From Paenibacillus spongiae (GTDB taxonomy: Bacteria > Bacillota > Bacilli > Paenibacillales > Paenibacillaceae): a DNA stretch of 64,000 bases. Positions 42,145 to 51,483 of this stretch are shown here, one piece after another. Position 1 is the first letter of the stretch, and every line of letters starts with the position of its first letter. The translations under genes were made by a program, and so were the position numbers. Location: contig NZ_CP091430.1 of assembly GCF_024734895.1 (NCBI RefSeq), positions 6,868,501 through 6,932,500 on the forward strand, written 5' to 3'. The notes beneath the pieces are model-generated. The model saw only the letters and a program-made list of their open reading frames with translations. It ran no database searches and had not been told where the DNA came from.

Positions 42145-44391
42145 CTGAAAACGAATTCGAGAAAAACTGTCGTTATCCTCGTGGTTTTCCTATTGGCTGT
42201 AGGCTTGCAGGCACCGGCTTTTGCAAAAGTGGAAATAAAGGAAAAAGAAACGCACCAGATGTTTCCGCAATCCGACAAAATATCAAAAACCGTGTATACG
42301 TACAACCTGGATCGTTTAAACAATTCCGCTTATTCGGAGGAACAGGCGGAAGGCATGATGCTGGCGTTAGTTTCCTTGCAAGGATTAGTCAATCGTGAGA
42401 AACCCGAGATTTATTTGAAGCACAGTTACGACTCGATTAGAAACGAATATTGGATTTTGGAACACTATAAGCAGAAAGGATACGTTAAGAAGGAAGTAGA
42501 AGTCACTGATCCCAACGACCTGTTTGATAGATACAAGAAGGAAAAACTCATTAAGGGACTGGTCGTCGCCGACCCGGCCAAGGATTATATGATCAACATC
42601 GCCACCAACATTGCAGGGGTCGACAACCTGCTGATCGTTTACCCGGATATGGTCGACAGTATGAAACAGCTTGGCTTTGAAGTTCGGATCGATTTGCGTC
42701 AAGAAGCCGAAATGGCAACGGCGACCCGTGCCTATAAATGGGTATATGAACGTTACTGGAGCCGCCAGCGGCATGATGTTCTGGCAAACGTTTATTATAA
42801 TACACCCCATCATTATCAACGTGACTATTTGATTCAATTCAAAATACCGACATTTTGGTTGTCGGGACCTAAAGATAATAACTACACGCCTGAACTTGAG
42901 GATCATATCCGATATCTGCTGCAGCACACGCCGGCCAATATTCCGGTACTGGGATTCTGGGCTGCGACCGGTACTCAACCGGTTAAGTTGGACTATCCGG
43001 CCTCGATGGAAGACGTGGCCGTCGGCAAGCAGGTTACGGCAAGCGGAACCTGGATGGACAATGTAACCGTCACACCTGACAAAGCCGTGGATGGAAACTC
43101 TGCTACCAGATGGGCTTCTAACACGGATGCCGGAACACGCTGGATTAATGTAGACTTGGGTGAAGAGAAGGATCTCCGGTATATTATCATAAACTGGGAG
43201 GCTTCTGCCCCGTTTCGTGTTGAAGTATCGAAGGATGGTGTAACGTATTCTGAGGTCGGAACATATAACGGGATTTCGAACGGCAAGAACACCGAGACCC
43301 TTCCCGAGGGAACAACAGGACGCTACGTAAGAATTGCATCCGATTCATTTCTATCGATTTGGACATTGCAGGTGATTGCTCCCAGAGCTAAAGGGAGTCC
43401 ACCGTCCGAGCCGCCATTGGAAACGGTTGAAATGGGCGTCACCGAATTTGGCGGGGTCAAGCTGGCTGGAGAGTATGGCAAGTATACCATCGTTAACGAC
43501 TTTGCAGGCAACTTCTCCTTTCACTCCGGCGTACCGGTGTCCAAGAATGCATTTCAGCAGAAGAGCAACCGGCCTCCGCTAACCTATGACCCGAACAAAA
43601 AGTATGTCGCGGTCACCATGATCGAAAGCGGAGATTCGACGGGATATTATCAATACGGGCTTAAATTCTTTCAATGGGATCAGCGAGAACGGGGCAATGT
43701 TGCCGTGAATTACGGTATTGCTCCTGCAGTAAAGTTTTTAATGCCTGGGGTGCTCGAAATGCTTTATGAAACAAAAACTGATGATGACTATTTCTTCAAC
43801 GCCATTTCGGGGGCAGGTTACAGTTATCCCCTGCTCGGTTATGGCAGCAAAGGAATCATGGATGCCGACGATACTATCATCATGGATCAATCTGCGATTC
43901 TAAACGACTATTTTCGGCAATCGGATACTTATATGCGCTCGATGGATTTGGATATGCTGGGATTGTACACGCATCCTTGGTCCGGACGAAATGATGCGGC
44001 AGACGATGATTTTATGAACACGTATGTCCTTCCCAATATGAACATCGATGCAATAATTGCCGATATGGGCCGAAATAATGAAACGAACGCATCCAATGCG
44101 AATCGAATGCTCCAAGGTGAAGTCCCCATTTTTCACAATCTGACACGTTGGCCTTCGGAGGATTTCTATCCCACGTACGATCCGGCCAAAGATCAAGGTG
44201 CCGTTCAGGCACTAGTAAAAGAAATACGTGACAACATGGGGAACGGACAGTTCATGCATGCGATGGCATACAGCTGGCACTACGGGCCGGACCGTATCAA
44301 GCAAGCTGAAGATATTTTAAAAGTAGAAGGCTATGTGTTTGTTACATTGGAAGCTTTCGAGCAGTTGTGGAGGCAATCGCAGCAACAATAA
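42145..44391 (+). CDS. Secreted GxGYxYP-family protein with F5/8C domain, probable CTG start
   Basis: Translation most likely begins at CTG 42145, because AAGGAGG lies exactly seven bases upstream and the signal peptide (KTNSRKTVVILVVFLLAVGL to APAFA) is complete only from there; a GTG at 42181 would remove its basic start. The mature protein has the GxGYxYP N-terminal region (VYTYNLDRLNNS, LQGLVNREKPEIYL), an inserted F5/8 type C discoidin domain (about 290-400; DGNSATRWASNTDAG, GRYVRIAS), then the C-terminal region with the motif GAGYSYP. The family is linked to glycan use but has no proven activity. It is homologous to the protein at 37625-40873. The gene stands alone and is less GC-rich than its neighbours. 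Confidence 0.82.
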   Translation: MKTNSRKTVVILVVFLLAVGLQAPAFAKVEIKEKETHQMFPQSDKISKTVYTYNLDRLNNSAYSEEQAEGMMLALVSLQGLVNREKPEIYLKHSYDSIRNEYWILEHYKQKGYVKKEVEVTDPNDLFDRYKKEKLIKGLVVADPAKDYMINIATNIAGVDNLLIVYPDMVDSMKQLGFEVRIDLRQEAEMATATRAYKWVYERYWSRQRHDVLANVYYNTPHHYQRDYLIQFKIPTFWLSGPKDNNYTPELEDHIRYLLQHTPANIPVLGFWAATGTQPVKLDYPASMEDVAVGKQVTASGTWMDNVTVTPDKAVDGNSATRWASNTDAGTRWINVDLGEEKDLRYIIINWEASAPFRVEVSKDGVTYSEVGTYNGISNGKNTETLPEGTTGRYVRIASDSFLSIWTLQVIAPRAKGSPPSEPPLETVEMGVTEFGGVKLAGEYGKYTIVNDFAGNFSFHSGVPVSKNAFQQKSNRPPLTYDPNKKYVAVTMIESGDSTGYYQYGLKFFQWDQRERGNVAVNYGIAPAVKFLMPGVLEMLYETKTDDDYFFNAISGAGYSYPLLGYGSKGIMDADDTIIMDQSAILNDYFRQSDTYMRSMDLDMLGLYTHPWSGRNDAADDDFMNTYVLPNMNIDAIIADMGRNNETNASNANRMLQGEVPIFHNLTRWPSEDFYPTYDPAKDQGAVQALVKEIRDNMGNGQFMHAMAYSWHYGPDRIKQAEDILKVEGYVFVTLEAFEQLWRQSQQQ

Positions 44392-44690
44392 GCATTAAAG
44401 TCGGGGGGCTGCCCGCTCCCCTTTATGCTGGAACCACCATAGGCAGCTGCCGCGGCGACGGAGGCGTACATCCGGCTTTTCCACGTCCAGACTTTCGGTA
44501 TTCGTATCGGCAGAAATAGCCCAAAACTTCACTCTCGTCGGTCCAGGTGAAAATTGCAGAATGTAAATCCTTTTGGGTTTAACTGGCATTAGTTCGGGTA
44601 CATTCCTTTAAAATGTACATGTATTTTTCCGATCCGCCGCAAGTACAGTACAGTAGGGCTAGATGGAGACGTGCACAAATTAATAAATAC
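44392..44690. other. Intergenic region, no gene seen
   Basis: About 300 bases between the GxGYxYP gene and its terminator. A 64-codon minus-strand frame here has no ribosome binding site or family resemblance. Confidence 0.4.
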
Positions 44691-44731
44691 AAAGAGTCCC
44701 GATTAGTTCAAAACTACGATCGGGACTCTTT
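44691..44731. terminator. Terminator between convergent genes
   Basis: AAAGAGTCCCGAT (44691-44703) pairs with ATCGGGACTCTTT (44719-44731), with an inner TAGTT/AACTA. It lies 300 bases past the GxGYxYP gene and can also stop minus-strand transcripts. Confidence 0.8.
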
Positions 44732-44749
44732 GCTATATACTTATAATTG

Positions 44750-44809
44750 GTTTCCGACTTTAATGTCGAGTTTCCAACTTTAATGTAAAGTTTCTAATTT
44801 TAATGTCAC
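44750..44809. repeat. Three 20-bp tandem repeats
   Basis: GTTTCCGACTTTAATGTCGA, GTTTCCAACTTTAATGTAAA and GTTTCTAATTTTAATGTCAC follow each other, just downstream of glmS. Confidence 0.8.
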
Positions 44810-44848
44810 TGAACAGCAACAACTGCTGCTTCACCAACAACCCCAAAC

Positions 44849-46681
44849 CTACTCCACCGTCACGCTCTTCGCCAAGTTCCGCGGCTTATCAACATCGTTG
44901 CCAAGAGCAAGCGACGCGTAGTACGCGATCAGCTGCAGAGGGACGACGGACAGGGCCGGTGTGAGCAGCGGCAGCGTCTTCGGAATGGCGAACAGCTCGT
45001 CGACGGATTTGCCGACTTCTTCTTCGCTTCCGCCGTTCACGATCCCCAGCACGTGGGCGCCGCGGGCCTTCACTTCCTTGATGTTGCTGAGCGTCTTCTC
45101 GTAGAGATCCTCCTGCGTAATGAGCGCAATGACCGGAATCCCTTCCTCGATCAGCGCCAGCGTGCCATGCTTCAGCTCGCCTGCCGCATAGGCTTCGGAG
45201 TGAATGTAAGAAATTTCCTTCAGCTTCAGCGAGCCTTCTTGCGCCACGGCGAAGTCCGAGCCGCGGCCGATGAAGAAGAGGTTGCTGTGCTTGGAGATCG
45301 ACTCCGCGACCTGCTTCAGCACAACGGACTGGGACAGGATGCGCTCCACCTGCTCCGGCAGCTGCTGCATCGCTTCAAGCACTTCCGCAATAAACGCGCT
45401 ATCGCGTGTCTCCAGCGATTCAGCCAAGTACAGGCCGAGGAGGTAGAATGCGATCAGCTGGGAGGTATACGCCTTCGTCGATGCTACAGCGATTTCCGGG
45501 CCCGCTTGGGTGATGATGACATCATCCGCTTCGCGGGAAACCGAGCTGCCTACGACATTCGTGATTGCCAGCACGCGCGCTCCGCAGCGCTTCGCTTCTC
45601 GGAGGGCCGCTAACGTATCGGCTGTCTCACCAGATTGGCTGACGACAATGACGAGCGTCTCCGGCGTAATAATCGGCGAACGATAGCGGTATTCCGATGC
45701 GACATCCGTTTCCACCGGGATGCGCGCAAGGCTCTCGATCACCTGTTTGCCGATCATTCCGGCATGGTATGCCGTACCGCAAGCGACTATATGCACGTTG
45801 CGGATCGCCTTGAGCTGCTCCAGCGTCATGCCGATTTCCTTCAGCTGTACGGAACGTCCATCCTCGGACACACGGCCCATCATCGTATCGCGATACGCTT
45901 TCGGCTGTTCGAAGATTTCTTTCAGCATAAAATGGTCGAATCCGGCTTTTTCTGCGGTTACGAGATCCCAATCGACATGAAATATTTCCTTGGAAATAAT
46001 TTCGCCGTCAATCGTCATCAGTTCGACGCTGTTCTTTGTCAGAACAGCCATTTCGCCATCATTCAGAATGTACACGTCGCGCGTATGCTCCAGAATGGCG
46101 GGAATATCCGATCCGATAAAATTCTCGCCGTTGCCGATTCCAATTACGAGCGGGCTTGCGAAGCGAACGGCAACCAGACGGTCCGGCTCATACTCCGTCA
46201 ATACGCCAAGGGCGAATGCGCCGCGCATCCTTTTGACCGCACGCTGCACCGCTTCGACAATATCCCCGTCGTACTCTTCTGCAACCAGATGCGAGATGAC
46301 CTCCGTATCCGTCTCCGATACGAATCGGCGGCCTTTCGCCATCAGTTCTTCCTTCAGTTCGATATAATTCTCGATAATGCCGTTATGAACGACAGAAAAT
46401 TTAGCCGAGTTATCCGTATGCGGATGGGAATTCACATCCGACGGTTTGCCATGCGTTGCCCAGCGGGTATGGCCAATCCCTACAGATCCGCGCAGCGGTT
46501 CGCCATCAAGCTTCTCTTCAAGAACGGCCAGTCGGCCCTTCGATTTGCGAACCTCAAGCTCTTGACCTGTAAATACGGCAATACCTGCAGAGTCGTACCC
46601 GCGGTATTCCAGCTTCTTCAATCCTTCAAGCAAAATGTCCTGCGAGTCGCGCTTTCCGATATATCCTACAATTCCACACAT
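44849..46681 (-). CDS. glmS: Glutamine-fructose-6-phosphate aminotransferase (isomerising)
   Basis: 610 residues from the ATG at 46681, so that after Met removal the catalytic Cys is N-terminal (CGIVGYIG). GlmS makes glucosamine-6-phosphate from fructose-6-phosphate and glutamine, the first step of amino-sugar and peptidoglycan precursor synthesis. The glutaminase domain (1-240) has IGHTRWATHG and HNGIIENY. Two SIS isomerase domains (about 290-600) contain VSQSGETADT and GRGSDFAVA, and the C-terminus is LAKSVTVE. Length is normal. GGAGG lies 11 bases upstream. A glmS ribozyme sits about 330 bases ahead of the start and gives feedback control by the product. Confidence 0.98.
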   Translation of the reverse strand: MCGIVGYIGKRDSQDILLEGLKKLEYRGYDSAGIAVFTGQELEVRKSKGRLAVLEEKLDGEPLRGSVGIGHTRWATHGKPSDVNSHPHTDNSAKFSVVHNGIIENYIELKEELMAKGRRFVSETDTEVISHLVAEEYDGDIVEAVQRAVKRMRGAFALGVLTEYEPDRLVAVRFASPLVIGIGNGENFIGSDIPAILEHTRDVYILNDGEMAVLTKNSVELMTIDGEIISKEIFHVDWDLVTAEKAGFDHFMLKEIFEQPKAYRDTMMGRVSEDGRSVQLKEIGMTLEQLKAIRNVHIVACGTAYHAGMIGKQVIESLARIPVETDVASEYRYRSPIITPETLVIVVSQSGETADTLAALREAKRCGARVLAITNVVGSSVSREADDVIITQAGPEIAVASTKAYTSQLIAFYLLGLYLAESLETRDSAFIAEVLEAMQQLPEQVERILSQSVVLKQVAESISKHSNLFFIGRGSDFAVAQEGSLKLKEISYIHSEAYAAGELKHGTLALIEEGIPVIALITQEDLYEKTLSNIKEVKARGAHVLGIVNGGSEEEVGKSVDELFAIPKTLPLLTPALSVVPLQLIAYYASLALGNDVDKPRNLAKSVTVE

Positions 46682-47004
46682 AATTGAATAGACCTCCATT
46701 AACGGTTATAGTTCCCGACGCTAACGGATGCCATACCATCATGTGACGGCACAGGGCACTTTATGAGGTTATCTGACGTTAACGAAACAATCTGTCTTCG
46801 CGAGAAACCGTTCTGCCCGAGCCGTCCCCACTGGCCGGCATCGTAAGCAAACGGAATAATGGCAATAAGAAACTTAACGTCCTCTCCTGAAGCAGCCCCA
46901 CTGGCTGAACAACAGAAGGAATGACGATTCTAACCAGCACGCTCCATACGGCCTCACTTGCCGAGAACGCGCGCTGTTCATCAATGAAGCATTCCTGCCG
47001 ACTC
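46682..47004 (-). other. Long leader between glmS ribozyme and glmS start
   Basis: About 320 transcribed bases with no supported gene; a 75-codon minus frame (46779-47006) lacks a ribosome binding site. In Bacillus subtilis this gap is far shorter. Confidence 0.55.
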
Positions 47005-47206
47005 ATTGTAGGACCGGTTGCCCAGTCTTTTTAGAAATCGGCTTACGGCTTGAATGCATAACCGGGAGGTCCCCGCCGAACAATCCGAACACCTCCACCT
47101 CGTCAGCTTGCCGCCCGCTCATCCTACGTGTGATGTAACTTCGTAATCTCTTCACAGTCCATCACATCGTTCAAGAAGATGCAGCAGTACGCGCTAGCTC
47201 TGGCGC
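47005..47206 (-). ncRNA. glmS ribozyme/riboswitch
   Basis: On the minus strand the conserved parts occur in order: the self-cleavage site before GCGCCAGAGC (first base 47206), then after a long insertion GACGAGGTGGAGG (47104-47092), TTCGGCGGGGACCTCCCGGT (47080-47061), AAGCCGTAAGCCGATTTCT, and a final hairpin with CAACCGG. The ribozyme cleaves its own 5' end when glucosamine-6-phosphate binds, which destabilises glmS mRNA. The segment between the cleavage site and GACGAGG is about 90 bases, several times longer than in B. subtilis. The exact 3' end is approximate. Confidence 0.92.
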
Positions 47207-47260
47207 TTTGAACAACTAATTAACCTCGATCCTCGCTTTCCTTCCGAAATCATAATTCTT

Positions 47261-47289
47261 ATCATATTCATTTTGGTCCATTTGCGCAA
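47261..47289 (-). promoter_or_regulatory. glmS promoter
   Basis: Minus strand TTGCGC (47289-47284), 17-base spacer and TATGAT (47266-47261). The expected start, near 47254, lies about 50 bases before the ribozyme cleavage site. Confidence 0.65.
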
Positions 47290-47395
47290 CTCAATTTTTT
47301 TTCATCTTTTTTTCATAGTTTTCATAAAACAGAGCAGCCTCACCCGCAAGTCCGTCCAATGGCATGCCGGAAGAGCGGCTGCAGACTCAGTTTTT

Positions 47396-47460
47396 CAAAG
47401 CAAGCGGCTGGGATCCGTCCTGCATATCCAGGTCATATTGGGGATCGCCAGGCCGCTTGT
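47396..47460 (-). terminator. Probable terminator of cdaA-cdaR-glmM operon
   Basis: CAAGCGGC-CTGG-GATCC pairs with GGATCC-CAG-CCGCTTG around a loop of about 25 bases, followed on the minus strand by GCTTTGAAAAAC. It lies 57 bases after the glmM stop. The loop is long, so confidence is moderate. Confidence 0.45.
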
Positions 47461-47516
47461 TCCCAGACTTTTTGTTCATTTTTGGCAGGTGTTCTTGCCA
47501 TGCAAGAAGCACTATG

Positions 47517-48863
47517 TTATGCCCCGCCTAGCTCCGCTCTAACGGTTGAGGCTATACGGTCCACATACGCTGCAACTTGTTCCTTATCCGGTCCTTCCGC
47601 CATTACGCGAATGAGGGATTCCGTGCCGGATGGACGGACCAGCACGCGGCCGTTGTCACCGAATTCCTGCTCCACCTCTGCGATAGCCGCAGCGATCGCT
47701 GTATTTCCCTTATACTTGCTCTTGTCCGCGACGCGCACATTCACCAGCACCTGCGGATATTGACGCATTAGCTTTTTAAGCTCGCTCAGCTTGCTGCCGG
47801 AGCTGACGAGCGTGTCGACCAGCTGCATGGCAGTCAATATACCGTCACCGGTTGTATTATAATCGAGGAAAATCACGTGTCCCGACTGTTCCCCGCCCAA
47901 ATTGTAACCTCCGCGGCGCATCTCTTCCATCACGTAACGGTCGCCGACCGCTGTCTGCGCCGTGTTCAGCTCCAGGCGCTTCGCCGCCTTGAAGAAGCCG
48001 ATATTGCTCATTACGGTCGTCACGACGGTATCGTGCTTCAATTTGCCCGCGCGCTTCATTGCATCGCCGCAAATACATAGAATAAAGTCGCCGTCGACTT
48101 CTTCGCCAGTTTCGTCAATCGCAATCAATCGGTCCGCGTCGCCGTCGAACGACAAGCCGAGGTCCGCGCCATGCTTCAGCACTTCCTCGCGCAGAAACTG
48201 CGGATGGGTCGAGCCGACGCCGTCATTAATATTAAGCCCGTTCGGCTCCGCGCCGACGGTAATCACTTCGGCACCCAACTCGCGGAATACAGTAGGCGCT
48301 AACGAATAGGCAGCCCCATTCGCGCAGTCGAGTACGATTTTCAATCCGTTGAATGATTGTGTCACTGTCGTTTTCAGAAAATCGAGATATTTCCGGCTCG
48401 CCTGCTCTTCCAGCGTCACGCTGCCGATTTGTCCGCCTTCAGGACGAGGAAGCTCGTCGTGCTCGGCATCCATTAAGCGCTCGATCTCAAGCTCGGTCTC
48501 ATCGGAAAGCTTGAACCCGTCGCCGCCGAAAAACTTAATGCCGTTATCTTCGACCGGGTTATGCGAGGCGGAGATCATCACGCCGGCGTCCGCACCCATT
48601 ACCCGCGTCAAATAAGCAACTGCTGGAGTCGACACGACGCCAAGGCGAATCACGCTCGCTCCGATCGACAGCAAGCCTGCCGTTAACGCAGCCTCCAGCA
48701 TTGGACCGGATATCCGTGTATCAAGACCGATGATAACCTTCGGTTTATCTGCCTTGCCTGTCAGCACATAACCGCCGCAGCGGCCGATCCGATAGGCAAG
48801 CTCAGGCGTCAATTCCCGGTTTGCAACCCCACGTACACCATCTGTACCAAAATATTTCCCCAT
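47517..48863 (-). CDS. glmM: Phosphoglucosamine mutase
   Basis: 448 residues from the ATG at 48863 (GKYFGTDGVRGVAN); the open frame extends 13 codons upstream without reason to use it. GlmM converts glucosamine-6-phosphate to glucosamine-1-phosphate. Phosphoserine loop MISASHNPVEDNGIKFFG, metal loop SFDGDADRLIAIDE, sugar loop GGEQSGHVIF and phosphate-binding RPSGTESLIRVMAE are all present. It follows cdaR by 118 bases in the conserved cdaA-cdaR-glmM order. In Bacillus and relatives GlmM binds CdaA and inhibits c-di-AMP synthesis, linking cell-wall supply to the signal. Confidence 0.98.
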   Translation of the reverse strand: MGKYFGTDGVRGVANRELTPELAYRIGRCGGYVLTGKADKPKVIIGLDTRISGPMLEAALTAGLLSIGASVIRLGVVSTPAVAYLTRVMGADAGVMISASHNPVEDNGIKFFGGDGFKLSDETELEIERLMDAEHDELPRPEGGQIGSVTLEEQASRKYLDFLKTTVTQSFNGLKIVLDCANGAAYSLAPTVFRELGAEVITVGAEPNGLNINDGVGSTHPQFLREEVLKHGADLGLSFDGDADRLIAIDETGEEVDGDFILCICGDAMKRAGKLKHDTVVTTVMSNIGFFKAAKRLELNTAQTAVGDRYVMEEMRRGGYNLGGEQSGHVIFLDYNTTGDGILTAMQLVDTLVSSGSKLSELKKLMRQYPQVLVNVRVADKSKYKGNTAIAAAIAEVEQEFGDNGRVLVRPSGTESLIRVMAEGPDKEQVAAYVDRIASTVRAELGGA

Positions 48864-48981
48864 AATGTATGTCCAATCCCTTCGACCTGTTCTCGTTCTC
48901 ATCCTTCATCATACGCAGCCGCAGCTGAGGTAGTCAGTTGTCTATGGTGCCCGCAGCAAAATAAATGTCGCAGGCGCACAG

Positions 48982-50505
48982 CTAGCCGCCAGGCTCTGCT
49001 CCAGTACTCGCTTCGACATCCGAAGCGCCAGGAACAGGAATGGCATTGCCGCTGCCTGAACTATTCATCCCCGAGCCGTTAGATTCTTTATTGCCGGTCC
49101 CCGCTTCTCCATTCGTGTTCACACTTTCATCAGGCGGATTGCTGTTTCCGCTATCGTTGCTGCCGCCGCCGCTGCTATTGCCGCTGTTGCTGCTGTTAGA
49201 CTCCCCTGCATTCCCAGGTTCGGTTGGCGGGGTATCTGCAGGCACGCTTATCGGCGGACCTACCGCTTCCGTCCCATCCGAAATTACAATCGTGACGTTG
49301 ATTGGACTGGCGGCGAACGATTCCACAAACATAGGAAGATGAATATCAAGCGGCACATTGTGGACACCCGGTCCCAACCCGTTTAGCTTGGCAATCAGCT
49401 GTACGTCCTTTGATCCGACGTCGGCCAATATATTGGCCGCGCCCTTTACGGCGAGATCCAGCTTGCCGTCCGTTGGCTGCGTCAGCTTCGCCTTCAGTCC
49501 TTCAGATAATCCCGTCATGGTGATAGGCAGTCCAGGCAGCACCTTCTTGTCCGCCGGTACAACCGAGAGACTAACCGACACCTTCGGGGGATCTACAGTC
49601 TCGATCCCACCGATCATGTCGATATTAAGCTCCATCGTACCCGATTGCTTCACCTTCGACAAGTCGACATTGATACCATCGTAAAAATCATACTTATTGA
49701 GCACATCTTGCGGCCCATATATTGTCACATTTTCCACGCTCGGCTTAAAGGACGCGACTGCAAGCCCATCCGGCAGCCTACCCGTGAACCCGATCTGCAG
49801 CGGGACCTTCTTGAACGGCATCGTGATCGGCACTTCCACCTCAACGACGCTCGGGTTGACAGACGCTTCAGGCATTTCATCGCCCGTTTTATCCAGCACG
49901 ACGACCTTCACTTTCTTCGCAGTCACCGTCTTCTCTTCATCTTGAACAGAGATAACCGCACCGACATAACCGACTTCATCCATCTTGTCTTTCGGCAATG
50001 TCACATGAACCCGGTTGTTCGGCTTGACGATCGGCGTTCCGATCTTATAGCCGTTGGCTGGCGTTCCCTCGATTTTGATATCCGCTTCAAATTCATTCGT
50101 TAGCATCGTTTCCAGATCGACCGCTACGGTACGCGGCGTCACACTGACCAGCTCCACGTCCGTTGGAAGGCGGCTAACCGTTACCGGAAGCTCGTGGCGT
50201 CCCTCCTCGATACCCGTAACGTCGACAACGACCCTATAATCGTCTGGCGTCGCCGAGAGCAGATCTGAACGGGAGCCTCGGACTTTGAGCATGACGGAGG
50301 AGGGCTCCATCGAGCGCAGCGAAGTATTACGTTCGTCCAATCCTGTAACCTCGATTTTGACCGTATCGAAAATGCGCGTTTCCGTCAATGAAGCAACCGT
50401 ATTTGGCGACCGCTCCGAGTCGAAATGAACGACCGCCCAGAGCAGGATGCCCATCGCGACGGAAATAATTTTAAGCGCGGTAGGGTGACTCAGCCATTTA
50501 TCCAT
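48982..50505 (-). CDS. cdaR: CdaA regulatory protein, YbbR domains
   Basis: 507 residues: one N-terminal membrane helix (ALKIISVAMGILLWAVVHF), then four extracellular YbbR repeats (about 30-400) with patterns such as VKVRG or VEVTGLDERN and TVAVDLETM. A Ser/Asn/Gly-rich tail of ~100 residues (SGNSSGGGSNDSGN) follows. The tail is longer than usual and may span the cell wall. CdaR interacts with and modulates the diadenylate cyclase CdaA. Its start overlaps the end of cdaA by eight bases, so translation is coupled. Confidence 0.95.
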   Translation of the reverse strand: MDKWLSHPTALKIISVAMGILLWAVVHFDSERSPNTVASLTETRIFDTVKIEVTGLDERNTSLRSMEPSSVMLKVRGSRSDLLSATPDDYRVVVDVTGIEEGRHELPVTVSRLPTDVELVSVTPRTVAVDLETMLTNEFEADIKIEGTPANGYKIGTPIVKPNNRVHVTLPKDKMDEVGYVGAVISVQDEEKTVTAKKVKVVVLDKTGDEMPEASVNPSVVEVEVPITMPFKKVPLQIGFTGRLPDGLAVASFKPSVENVTIYGPQDVLNKYDFYDGINVDLSKVKQSGTMELNIDMIGGIETVDPPKVSVSLSVVPADKKVLPGLPITMTGLSEGLKAKLTQPTDGKLDLAVKGAANILADVGSKDVQLIAKLNGLGPGVHNVPLDIHLPMFVESFAASPINVTIVISDGTEAVGPPISVPADTPPTEPGNAGESNSSNSGNSSGGGSNDSGNSNPPDESVNTNGEAGTGNKESNGSGMNSSGSGNAIPVPGASDVEASTGAEPGG

Positions 50506-51343
50506 TCTCGCTGTTCTCCCCCTTCCATTTGCGCCAGAAAGGAATACGCGAGCCGCGGGCTTCGCTGGACTTGGCTTTCGGATTCAATTCCTCGAACAGC
50601 TTGGAGATGAGCGATTCTTCCTTGATATCCCGCACGATCATGCCGCCGACAGCAAGCGAAACTTGTCCGGTTTCTTCCGAGACGATGATCGATACGGCAT
50701 CGCATACTTCGGTTACGCCGATTCCTGCACGATGGCGGGTCCCGAGTTCCTTGCTGATGAAGGGGTTCTCGGATAACGGCAGGTAGCAGCCCGCCGCCAT
50801 GATCTGATTCCCGCGAACGATAACCGCCCCGTCATGCAGCGGCGTATTCGGAATAAAAATGTTAATGAGCAGCTCCGAGCTCACAATCGATTCCATCTGA
50901 ATACCCGACTCGATGTAGTCCGATAATCCCGTATCCCGTTCGAATACGATCAAAGCGCCGATTTTTCGCTTTGCCATATAATTGATGGACTTAATGATCT
51001 CACTGATGCGGTCACTTACATCCCGCTCTACCACGGACGAACGAGAGAACAGCTTACCTCGACCGAGCTGCTCCAGCGCACGCCGAAGCTCCGGCTGAAA
51101 AATAATGAGCACCGTCACAACCCCGAAGGTGAACATTTGGTTCATCAGCCACTTGAGCGTATACAAGTTAAACCATGTGCTTATGGCCCAGGTTCCAACG
51201 AGTACAAAGATGCCTTTGAGCAGCTGAACAGCCCGGGTTCCTCTTACGAGCACAAACAATTTATAAATAATGTAGCTCACTATGGCGATATCGACGATAT
51301 CTTTGATCCACTGCTTCCAAGTCAAATCAGCAAAATAATTCAT
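50498..51343 (-). CDS. cdaA: Diadenylate cyclase (c-di-AMP synthase)
   Basis: 281 residues from the ATG at 51343, preceded by GGGGG eight bases upstream. Three N-terminal membrane helices (about 10-90) are followed by a DAC domain (about 95-245) with the catalytic NTPLHDGAVIVRGN and GTRHRAGIGVTE. CdaA condenses two ATP into c-di-AMP, the essential osmolyte and cell-wall signal of Firmicutes. First gene of cdaA-cdaR-glmM. The basic C-terminal tail (WRKWKGENSENG) overlaps the cdaR start. Confidence 0.98.
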   Translation of the reverse strand: MNYFADLTWKQWIKDIVDIAIVSYIIYKLFVLVRGTRAVQLLKGIFVLVGTWAISTWFNLYTLKWLMNQMFTFGVVTVLIIFQPELRRALEQLGRGKLFSRSSVVERDVSDRISEIIKSINYMAKRKIGALIVFERDTGLSDYIESGIQMESIVSSELLINIFIPNTPLHDGAVIVRGNQIMAAGCYLPLSENPFISKELGTRHRAGIGVTEVCDAVSIIVSEETGQVSLAVGGMIVRDIKEESLISKLFEELNPKAKSSEARGSRIPFWRKWKGENSENG

Positions 51344-51449
51344 TACGTCAACCCCCAACGAGACCGATTGCCCAGGTATCTCTAATCCTTATATCGGATT
51401 CTCAACCTTATTATTTTCTAGAACCGGGGTTGTAAATCCTTTATTTTTA

Positions 51450-51477
51450 CAAAAAAACCTCCCACTTATGGGAGGCA
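51450..51477 (-). terminator. Terminator after rsiW-type gene
   Basis: CCTCCCA-TAAG-TGGGAGG followed by TTTTTTT on the minus strand, seven bases past the stop codon. It separates the sigma/anti-sigma operon from cdaA. Confidence 0.9.
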
Positions 51478-51483
51478 GCCGGA

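Noticed and set aside
44395..44589. 64-codon minus-strand frame after the second GxGYxYP gene
   Set aside because: No ribosome binding site or family resemblance.
46779..47006. 75-codon frame in the glmS leader
   Set aside because: Lies in the untranslated leader after the ribozyme, without a ribosome binding site.
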